A stretch of 5,027 bases of DNA from Bacteroidales bacterium (GTDB lineage: Bacteria > Bacteroidota > Bacteroidia > Bacteroidales > UBA3824). A program made the translations under genes and the position numbers. The stretch is taken from NCBI GenBank assembly GCA_017645985.1, contig JAGCNK010000056.1, positions 1 to 5,027 on the forward strand, read 5' to 3'. How positions within the stretch are numbered: position 1 is the first letter of the stretch; each line of letters starts with the position of its first letter. Below the pieces are notes generated by a model. It worked only from the letters and a program-made list of their open reading frames with translations, was not told the DNA's origin and did no database searches. Positions 1 to 5,027 of this stretch are shown in pieces.

Positions 1-635
1 AGATTGCAGTTTCGGCAGAAAGAATCAACGAGGCAGAAACCCAAAAATCGGCATACGAGGCACAGAAACTCGCCGAAATGGCGCGTGCCGACCGTGAAAA
101 AGCCACCAAAACTGCCGACATCATTATCCCTGCTGAAATTGAACGTCAACGCATTGAAATTGAGGCAGAAGCCGAGGCTGAACGTATTCGCCGCGTAGCA
201 AAAGGTAACGCTGATTCTATCTACTACGAGATGGAGGCAAAGGCAAAAGGTGTTATGGAGATACTCGCAAAACAGGCCGAAGGTTTCAACGCAATGGTAA
301 AGGCAGCCGGCGACAACCCCGACGACGCTGTAAAGATGATGATTGCCGACAAGCTCGTGGAGATTGTAAAACTCCAGACAGAGGCTGTAAAGAATATCAA
401 AATCGACAAGGTTACTGTTTGGGACAGCCTTTCAAACGGCAAATCAAGCACAGCCAACTTTATGTCGGGCATGTTGGGCGCACTTCCTCCCATCAACGAC
501 ATTTTCAAATCGGCTGGTCTGGAACTTCCCAGCTACCTCAAAGGCAAAGACATCGCAGAAAAAGCAGAAGAACCTGCAAAATCTGAAGCCGAAACCGTAG
601 CAGAACCCGAACACACCGAAGAGGTTAAGGGTTAA
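1..635 (+). CDS. Flotillin-like SPFH family protein, C-terminal part (5' partial)
   Basis: The reading frame is open from base 3 and gives 210 residues before TAA at 633-635; the start is outside the window. Visible first is a long charged helix rich in Glu, Ala, Lys and Arg (about residues 1-80 of the fragment, with an EAEAEAE run), as in the flotillin coiled coil. Next comes a segment with MMIADKLVEIVKLQTEAVKN and KIDKVTVWDS, which fits the conserved flotillin C-terminal region. A Gly/Met/Pro-rich stretch then leads to IFKSAGLELPSYL, a typical flotillin ending, followed by an acidic Glu/Pro/Ala tail. Flotillins are membrane-anchored scaffold proteins that oligomerise in membrane microdomains. 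The N-terminal membrane anchor and SPFH domain should lie upstream and cannot be seen. A first internal ATG at 84 or 78 is not a credible start because the coiled coil continues upstream. The family call is firm; a specific role is not shown. Confidence 0.88.
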   Translation, partial: IAVSAERINEAETQKSAYEAQKLAEMARADREKATKTADIIIPAEIERQRIEIEAEAEAERIRRVAKGNADSIYYEMEAKAKGVMEILAKQAEGFNAMVKAAGDNPDDAVKMMIADKLVEIVKLQTEAVKNIKIDKVTVWDSLSNGKSSTANFMSGMLGALPPINDIFKSAGLELPSYLKGKDIAEKAEEPAKSEAETVAEPEHTEEVKG

Positions 636-655
636 CACATTACATACCATTATCC

Positions 656-683
656 GTAGAGACGCGTCATGGCACGTCTCTAC
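656..683. repeat. 28-bp near-palindrome with 9-bp perfect arms, possible terminator or dispersed repeat
   Basis: The arms GTAGAGACG (656-664) and CGTCTCTAC (675-683) are exact reverse complements. The 10-base centre is also nearly self-complementary: only two symmetric positions differ, and in RNA one of these can form a G-U pair. A short T run follows (685-689) inside an AT-rich stretch up to the miaA start at 701. It could end transcription of the flotillin-like gene, although the T run is weak and separated from the stem by one A. The near-perfect symmetry also resembles dispersed intergenic palindromes with a GAGACGCG...CGCGTCTC core that I recall from Bacteroidota and cyanobacteria; that assignment is from memory, not a search. 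Confidence 0.7.
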
Positions 684-700
684 ATTTTTATAATTTATAA

Positions 701-1879
701 ATGAACCTAATTACAGTATTAGGCCCCACTGCGGGCGGCAAGACTTCTTTTGCGGCACACCTGGCAGCTGCGCTCAACACCGAAATCGTAAGCGCAGATT
801 CGCGTCAGATATATCGTGGAATGGATCTCGGTTCGGGAAAAGACATCGACGACTACACAGTAGACGGCGTAAACATTCCCTACCACCTTATCGACATTCT
901 GCCTGCCGGCGACAAATACAACGTTTTCCGCTATCAGAAAGACTTTTTTGACGTGTACCAGAAGATTACCGCCACTGGCAAAACCCCGATACTGTGCGGC
1001 GGCACGGGTCTGTACTTGGAATCTGTGGTAAAGAACTACCAACTTGTGGACGTGCCGGCAAATCACGAACTGCGCCAAAACCTTGAGCAGTACTCTCTTG
1101 CCGAACTCAAAGAGATGCTCGCCAAAATGAAGACCCTCCACAACGATACCGACACCGACACCAAGAAACGTGCAATCCGTGCGATAGAAATCGAGACCTT
1201 CATCAAGGAGAATCCCAAAATAGTGCCCACATATCCCAAAATCGACAGCCTGGTGTTCGGCATCAAAAACCCCCGCGACATAGAACGCGAAAAAATCAAA
1301 ATCCGCCTCCAACAACGCCTCGACGAAGGAATGACCGACGAAATCAAACGTCTGATTGATTCGGGTATTCCAGCCGAAGACCTTATCTATTATGGTCTCG
1401 AATACAAATACGTAACTCTCTATGTGATAGGGCAAATAACCTACGAAGAAATGTTTGAGCAGCTATACATAGCCATCTGCCAGTTTGCCAAACGTCAGAT
1501 GACGTGGTTCAGACGTATGGAACGTACGGGAGTGTATATCAATTGGATAGACGCACGTTTGCCGATGGAGCATAAAGTGGCGTTCGCACTGGAAACTATC
1601 GAAAGGAACAAAAAGGTCAGCGCTGCGAAAATTCACAGCCGCAGTACAGCTGATTATAAAATCCGTTCTCTTTTAGCAGTTCGTTTCTACGCTGTTGCTA
1701 TCCGCCCTTGCGCCAGTTGCGGGCAAGGTAGGCCACATTCTCCTTGCCTTCCACAGCCAGATTTCCGGCGGTATCAATCTGTTCGAGACTCTTCCAACGC
1801 GACGAGGAAAGCGACGACGCAATGGTGTCAAAACCCATCTTCTCGGCAGTTTCGGCGGTCTTTTTCATACGAAGCTTGA
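701..1879 (+). CDS. miaA: tRNA dimethylallyltransferase MiaA, with an unusual read-through C-terminal tail
   Basis: MiaA transfers a dimethylallyl group to N6 of A37 in tRNAs that read codons starting with U. The ATG at 701 puts the P-loop GPTAGGKT at residues 8-15. It is followed by SADSRQIYRGMDLGSGK (31-47, with the expected catalytic Asp33), IPYHLID (59-65), CGGTGLYLE (99-107), KKRAIRAIE near residues 155-165, and RQMTWFRRM (265-273), the conserved tRNA-binding end of the catalytic core. The LEYKYVTLYVIG segment is of the Bacteroidales type. No Shine-Dalgarno is seen; the leader is AT-rich. The family normally ends at about 300-310 residues, but this frame runs to 392. From about residue 306 the sequence is antisense to the queH remnant and is rich in Arg, Ser and Gln with no family likeness. 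The tail probably arose by loss of the original stop near 1605-1620, or the recorded stop region contains an error. The MiaA core is certain; the true C-terminus is not. Confidence 0.93.
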   Translation: MNLITVLGPTAGGKTSFAAHLAAALNTEIVSADSRQIYRGMDLGSGKDIDDYTVDGVNIPYHLIDILPAGDKYNVFRYQKDFFDVYQKITATGKTPILCGGTGLYLESVVKNYQLVDVPANHELRQNLEQYSLAELKEMLAKMKTLHNDTDTDTKKRAIRAIEIETFIKENPKIVPTYPKIDSLVFGIKNPRDIEREKIKIRLQQRLDEGMTDEIKRLIDSGIPAEDLIYYGLEYKYVTLYVIGQITYEEMFEQLYIAICQFAKRQMTWFRRMERTGVYINWIDARLPMEHKVAFALETIERNKKVSAAKIHSRSTADYKIRSLLAVRFYAVAIRPCASCGQGRPHSPCLPQPDFRRYQSVRDSSNATRKATTQWCQNPSSRQFRRSFSYEA

Positions 1880-2150
1880 AACATTCAAGACATCGGCTGC
1901 CACGCTCGGGCTGGTCCTCAAGTCCCTTGATATGCGATAGTCATTCCGAATGGTTGTATTCTCCCTCTATAAAACTGATATTCAACTTTTTGCAATAACG
2001 TTCAATCTCGTTTCGGCGAATTTCGTATTCCGATTCGGGATAGATATTGGGATTATAATAAAAAATCGACGGCTGTATATTGTTGTTAATCAGCCATTCC
2101 AAAATAGGTGCGGAACACGGAGCGCAACATGCGTGAAGAAGAATTTTCAT
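1617..2150 (-). pseudogene. queH: Epoxyqueuosine reductase QueH, broken by two in-frame stop codons
   Basis: QueH reduces epoxyqueuosine to queuosine at the wobble base (position 34) of tRNA, using an iron-sulfur cluster. Reading the minus strand from ATG at 2150-2148 gives MKILLHACCAPCSAPILEW, the diagnostic N-terminus with Cys8, Cys9 and Cys12. Translation stops at TGA (1943-1941, codon 70), exactly where the family has a Trp (HSE-stop-LSHIKGLEDQPERG). The same frame then continues with GSRCLECFKLRMKKTAE (Cys87 and Cys90) and ARNWRKGG, meets TAG (1700-1698, codon 151), and resumes with QQRRNELLKENGFYNQLYCGC (Cys170 and Cys172) to a natural TGA at 1619-1617. The reconstruction is 177 residues, within the range expected for a QueH, with no frameshift and all six expected redox or cluster cysteines. 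Each stop is one base from a sense codon (TGG Trp, TTG Leu). This suggests recent inactivation, or base errors. The gene converges on miaA and overlaps its read-through tail. Confidence 0.9.
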
Positions 2151-2160
2151 CTCGGTACAA

Positions 2161-2197
2161 ATTTTTGCGCAAAAATATCTATTTTTGGGCAAAAATA
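2161..2197. promoter_or_regulatory. Tandem 16-bp palindromes with back-to-back -7-like boxes in a divergent promoter region
   Basis: ATTTTTGCGCAAAAAT at 2161-2176 is a perfect 16-bp palindrome. A second copy at 2181-2196 differs by one base (GGGC for GCGC). The period is 20 bp, about two helical turns. They lie in the 57 bp between the queH start (2150, minus) and the lipoprotein start (2208, plus). TATTTTTG, which fits the Bacteroidota -7 consensus TAnnTTTG, occurs on the plus strand at 2180-2187 and on the minus strand at 2177-2170 and 2197-2190. No well-spaced -33 TTTG was found, and the predicted leaders would be short (roughly 13-15 bases). The repeats may be an operator, or may simply reflect opposed promoter boxes. 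Confidence 0.4.
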
Positions 2198-2207
2198 AAA
2201 TCCAATT

Positions 2208-3569
2208 ATGAGGAAAAATTATCCAAAAATATTGCTAATAATTTTAGTGTCAGTCCTTTGCTGTTGCGAAGAAAAATTTGAGTTCAACACTGGCGCAATA
2301 CTCCACTTTTCGTGCGACACGCTCAAATTCGACACCATCTTCACGGGCGAAAAGAGCAGCGTGCATTATCTCAAAATACTCAACAAATCGGGCAAAAACC
2401 TAAATATCAATACTATACAATTAGAAAACAACGACGACCAATTTCAACTCAACATCAACGGACAACAGACCAACTCGGCAAACAATATCGAACTACGCAA
2501 AGGCGACAGCATTTTTATTTTTGCGCAAGCCCTGCTCAAAAACCAAGCAGAAAACTGCCTGCGAACAAACTCCATTTTAGTAAACACAGGCGGTGAAAAT
2601 CAGCGAGTTATCATCACAGCATACGGCATAAATGTTACAAAGCTCAACGGCACAATCAATTCCGACACCACTCTCCCAGCCCATACTGCCTACATCTCGG
2701 ACCAAGGAATCACCGTTACGAAAAACGCCAAACTCACAATAGAAGAGGGAGTTGCGATATATTTCAACAAAAACTGCGGACTTAATGTTCTCGGCAGCCT
2801 CTCCATCGAAGGAGAACTGCAAAACCCTGTGTCACTGCAAGGTATACGCCCCGAGGAGGAATACAAATCTGTGGCGGGGCAATGGAGCGGAATTTCCATA
2901 GGCGAATCGTCAACCGACATCGCAATCAACTATGCCACAATCAAAAACGCCCAAAGCGGAATCGCCTGCCAGGAAAGAAAAAATTACGAAGGAAATATTA
3001 GAATCGGCAACTCCAAAATACAAAACCACCTGTTCACAGGTGTCAAAATCGCAAATATGGACGCATTTGTATACAACACATTGATAAGCAATTGCGGCAA
3101 TGCGTGTATAGATATTGACAAAAGTGGAAACTACACCATAATGCACTGTACATTAGCTAATTATTGGAGCTCAGGATACCGCAGCACGCCCGCCTTCGTC
3201 TGCCACGACAAAAACTCAAACACTGAATTCAACGCATTGGTTATCAACTCTATAATATATGGCGACCATCAATCCAAAATAGAATGTGATTTTCCCGACA
3301 ATGAAAGTTCGAGCCTTATTTTCCAAAACTGCCTGATTAAAAACAACATAACAGAACACCAAATATTCTCCGACTGCAAGTTCAACCTTGACCCGATGTT
3401 TCAAGACATCCCCAACAGCGATTACCGCATACAAGCCGAATCGCCAGCCAAGGATATGGGAAACTTCGGATTATTAATGCTTTACAGCGAATTGGAAACT
3501 GACATTTCGGGCAATTCGCGAACCGAAGACGGTAATCCCGACGCAGGTTTTGCCGAATACAAAGAGTAA
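2208..3569 (+). CDS. Lipoprotein with N-terminal Ig-like domain and right-handed beta-helix
   Basis: This 453-residue protein starts with a basic, hydrophobic signal (KNYPKILLIILVSVL) ending in three cysteines (18-20) followed by EEK, so it is probably lipidated on one of them; the lipobox is not classical. Residues about 30-143 form a beta-sandwich of the choice-of-anchor-D/ASH kind: DTLKFDTIFTGEKS, YLKILNKSGKNLNI, a KGDSIFIF strand, then NTGGENQRVIITAYG. This is followed by the hinge-like GTINSDTTLPAHTAYISD and LTIEEGVAIYFNKNCGLNVLG, then GQWSGISIG and repeated short strand-turn units with many Asn and Gly, typical of parallel beta-helix (PbH1) repeats. The end (LDPMFQD, SDYRIQAESPAKDMGNFG, GNPDAGFAEY) is the usual closing cap of such proteins. 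It is likely an envelope or surface lipoprotein, and the acidic residues right after Cys20 would suit surface export in Bacteroidota. No catalytic residues can be named, so substrate binding or polysaccharide processing remains a guess. It begins 57 bp from the divergent queH remnant and ends before its own terminator. Confidence 0.85.
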   Translation: MRKNYPKILLIILVSVLCCCEEKFEFNTGAILHFSCDTLKFDTIFTGEKSSVHYLKILNKSGKNLNINTIQLENNDDQFQLNINGQQTNSANNIELRKGDSIFIFAQALLKNQAENCLRTNSILVNTGGENQRVIITAYGINVTKLNGTINSDTTLPAHTAYISDQGITVTKNAKLTIEEGVAIYFNKNCGLNVLGSLSIEGELQNPVSLQGIRPEEEYKSVAGQWSGISIGESSTDIAINYATIKNAQSGIACQERKNYEGNIRIGNSKIQNHLFTGVKIANMDAFVYNTLISNCGNACIDIDKSGNYTIMHCTLANYWSSGYRSTPAFVCHDKNSNTEFNALVINSIIYGDHQSKIECDFPDNESSSLIFQNCLIKNNITEHQIFSDCKFNLDPMFQDIPNSDYRIQAESPAKDMGNFGLLMLYSELETDISGNSRTEDGNPDAGFAEYKE

Positions 3570-3592
3570 AACCCGAAAAAACGATTGGCACA

Positions 3593-3622
3593 ATAGTTGA
3601 TTTTCAACTATCAGGAATAGTT
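3593..3622 (+). other. Three-segment alternative hairpin in the lipoprotein 3' untranslated region
   Basis: ATAGTTGA (3593-3600) and TCAACTAT (3604-3611) form a perfect 8-bp stem with a 3-base TTT loop. A further ATAGTT copy at 3617-3622 can instead pair with AACTAT at 3606-3611 over a 5-base loop. The middle segment can therefore pair with either side. No T run follows directly. It lies 23 bases after the TAA of the beta-helix gene and 15 bases before the main terminator stem, so it may protect the mRNA 3' end. The stems are AT-rich and weak. Confidence 0.35.
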
Positions 3623-3637
3623 AGGTTGGTTTATTTG

Positions 3638-3678
3638 GTGTCGCTGTCAGTTTTTTGCTGTGGCGACACTTTTTTTTT
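3638..3678 (+). terminator. Intrinsic terminator after the beta-helix lipoprotein gene
   Basis: GTGTCGC (3638-3644) and GCGACAC (3663-3669) form a perfect 7-bp GC-rich stem, with up to three more G-U pairs possible at its inner end. The loop contains a T-rich stretch. Nine T residues follow at once (3670-3678). This is a textbook Rho-independent terminator on the plus strand and separates the two lipoprotein genes into different transcripts. Confidence 0.85.
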
Positions 3679-3687
3679 GTATATTTG
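3654..3687 (+). promoter_or_regulatory. Bacteroidota-type promoter for the GWxTD lipoprotein gene
   Basis: TATATTTG at 3680-3687 matches the Bacteroidota -7 consensus TAnnTTTG exactly, and TTTG at 3654-3657 lies 22 bases upstream as a possible -33 element. Transcription would start near 3693-3696, leaving a leader of about 25 bases before ATG at 3720. The -33 element sits in the loop of the upstream gene's terminator, and the -7 box follows its T run by one base. The -7 box is convincing; the -33 assignment is less so. Confidence 0.6.
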
Positions 3688-3719
3688 CCGCTGAAATAAT
3701 CTTAATTCAAAAACGATTT

Positions 3720-5018
3720 ATGAAAAAGTTATTCATAATACTTTTAACACTCTGTATTTCGGCACTTTTAACAGGCTGCCGCACTATGGGTAAGAAAGGC
3801 AAGGACACCGAACGCCACATATCGGCAATAGCAGCGGGCACCACTCAGCTGGCTCAGATCTACAATCCGGCAAGCACCACAATCCACCCGAAAGTGTTCG
3901 TCAAAAAAAACGACACCACCAACATCGACCTCTACGTTATCATCAACGACTCTGAACTGCTCTTCTCCAAAGCCGCTGGAAACCAGTCGACAGGCAAGGT
4001 AAAAGTGTTTTACAAGATAATGGAAACCTTTGAAAACAGCCAGACCATCGACACCAGTATGAAAATCATCTCCATAGCCAAGACTCCCACGCCAAAGACC
4101 TTTGCTATAAAAATGAAGCTCAAACACGTTGACCTACAGAAATTTGTAGTTCAGACCACAGTCACCGATATGATTCGCGGCAGAATGAACATCTGTTTCA
4201 ACGAGGTAGACAAGCTCGACTCCACCGGCATCGACAACTATTCAGTAACCTACGTAGCCGACGGTCAGCCGTTTCAAAAAACATACGCCGACGAAGGCAC
4301 AGTGCTGGCAATACGCTACAACAACACTCCCGGTCTACACCTTATATATAATGCCGTACTGCCGGTAGACAACACCATACCGCAGTCGCCATACGCCACA
4401 CAGAGCGATTTCAACGACAGCATCATCCACATCGACGCACAGGAGAGTCCGGTGCAGTTCATCCTCAACATTGACAAGCCCGGAATCTACTACACATCGT
4501 CCGACTCCACATTCAAGAGCGGATTTTCGATTCCCTGCTTTGGCAACGACCATCCGAGCGTAACCACTCCCGAGGATATGATCAAACCCATCAAATACCT
4601 GTGCACCAACGAAGAATACGACGCGATAACCGCCAAGGAATCCAAAAAACTCGCCGTCGACGACTTCTGGTACTCCTGCACCAAAGACATCAAAAAAGCC
4701 AAAGAACTGATACGGGTATTCTACACTCGCGCCGTGTTTGCCAACATTTATTTTACAAGCCACCGCCAGGGAATGCTCACCGACCGTGGAATGGTGTACA
4801 TTGTGATGGGTCCTCCGCACATGATGGCAATCACAAGCAAGGCTGAAATATGGACATACATCGACCGCAAGGAAGACCGCCGTGTGAAATTCGTATTCCG
4901 CAAACGTCAAACCACCCTCACCACGCCCGACTACAGGCTCTACCGCAGCACCGAGTTCAAACCGTACTGGGACAAGGCGGTGGACACTTGGCGAAAAGGT
5001 AACATTTACACTTTCTAA
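3720..5018 (+). CDS. GWxTD domain-containing lipoprotein
   Basis: The ATG at 3720 gives a 432-residue protein with a classical lipoprotein signal: MKKLFIILLTL, then LLTGC with Cys20 as the lipidated residue. A GTG at 3660 is also in frame, but it lies inside the terminator stem region and upstream of the -7 box, so it is rejected as the start. The N-terminal half (about 25-285) is beta-rich with many Asp, Thr and Ser. The C-terminal domain begins at KYLCTNEEYDAI (near residue 293), continues with AVDDFWYSC and FYTRAVFANIYFTSHRQG, then GMLTDRGMVYIVMGPP (351-366), and ends with YWDKAVDTWRKGNIY. These match the GWxTD family in order and spacing (YLT-EE, FW, YxRVxxAN, GWxTDRGxxYIxxGPP), but the motif Trp is Met352 here. 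The function of the family is unknown. Lipidation places it in the envelope, and nothing visible shows a partner. It has its own promoter and follows a strong terminator, so it is probably not co-transcribed with the beta-helix gene. The gene is complete, with TAA at 5016-5018. Confidence 0.88.
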   Translation: MKKLFIILLTLCISALLTGCRTMGKKGKDTERHISAIAAGTTQLAQIYNPASTTIHPKVFVKKNDTTNIDLYVIINDSELLFSKAAGNQSTGKVKVFYKIMETFENSQTIDTSMKIISIAKTPTPKTFAIKMKLKHVDLQKFVVQTTVTDMIRGRMNICFNEVDKLDSTGIDNYSVTYVADGQPFQKTYADEGTVLAIRYNNTPGLHLIYNAVLPVDNTIPQSPYATQSDFNDSIIHIDAQESPVQFILNIDKPGIYYTSSDSTFKSGFSIPCFGNDHPSVTTPEDMIKPIKYLCTNEEYDAITAKESKKLAVDDFWYSCTKDIKKAKELIRVFYTRAVFANIYFTSHRQGMLTDRGMVYIVMGPPHMMAITSKAEIWTYIDRKEDRRVKFVFRKRQTTLTTPDYRLYRSTEFKPYWDKAVDTWRKGNIYTF

Positions 5019-5027
5019 ATTTAACAA

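Noticed and set aside
4..198. 64-residue plus-strand frame at the left edge
   Set aside because: It overlaps the flotillin-like coiled coil in another frame, and the flotillin frame is open through the edge.
719..1435. Minus-strand frame of 238 codons opposite miaA
   Set aside because: It mirrors the MiaA codons, whose motifs are intact, and its product has no family likeness.
1941..1943. UGA read as tryptophan or selenocysteine in queH
   Set aside because: Tryptophan is encoded by TGG throughout the window, a second stop of another type (TAG) follows in the same frame, and the family has Trp rather than Cys at this site.
1941..2192. Short 83-residue minus-strand protein starting at 2192
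   Set aside because: This is only the N-terminal part of queH before the first nonsense codon, and the natural start is the later ATG at 2150 (MKILLHACC).
1950..2198. Plus-strand frame of 82 codons opposite queH
   Set aside because: It is antisense to recognisable QueH sequence and has no family likeness of its own.
3660..3719. GTG at 3660 as the start of the GWxTD lipoprotein
   Set aside because: It would put 20 residues before the signal peptide, and the codon lies within the upstream terminator and ahead of the -7 box at 3680-3687.
4335..5027. Long minus-strand frame of 230 codons opposite the 3' half of the GWxTD gene
   Set aside because: It is a shadow of a clearly coding plus-strand gene; its Val/Phe/Gly-rich product has no recognisable family or signal.

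Overview
The window looks like chromosomal DNA from a member of the Bacteroidota, most likely Bacteroidales. The reasons are protein families typical of that group (a MiaA of the Bacteroidales type with an LEYKYVTLY segment, a beta-helix lipoprotein with a DTLKFDTIFT-type N-terminal domain, and a GWxTD-type lipoprotein), the absence of Shine-Dalgarno sequences before the starts, AT-rich leaders, and -7 boxes of the TAnnTTTG type. No mobile element, CRISPR array or RNA gene was seen.

Layout. The left edge (1-635, +) is the C-terminal part of a flotillin-like SPFH protein whose start lies outside the window. A 28-bp near-palindrome (656-683) separates it from miaA (701, +), the tRNA A37 dimethylallyltransferase gene. 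The family-like part of MiaA ends near base 1615, but the frame stays open to 1879. Facing it on the minus strand is queH (2150 to 1617), an epoxyqueuosine reductase gene that is complete in length and keeps all its expected cysteines, but is broken by two in-frame stops (TGA at codon 70, TAG at codon 151). The 3' tail of the miaA frame is therefore antisense to queH.

The 57-bp divergent region between queH and the next gene holds two palindromic AT-rich repeats 20 bp apart. A lipoprotein gene follows (2208-3569, +), with an Ig-like domain and a right-handed beta-helix. The next intergenic region holds a switchable small hairpin set, a strong intrinsic terminator and a Bacteroidota-type promoter that overlaps that terminator. 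The last gene (3720-5018, +) encodes a GWxTD-type lipoprotein, complete at the right edge.

How they fit together. MiaA (position 37) and QueH (queuosine, position 34) both act in tRNA anticodon-loop modification, so this is a small modification locus in which the queuosine step appears to be decaying. The two lipoproteins are probably cell-envelope proteins of unknown role and appear to be separate transcription units. The most notable signals are the recent-looking queH pseudogene and the linked miaA read-through tail. I found no convincing evidence of a wholly new system.
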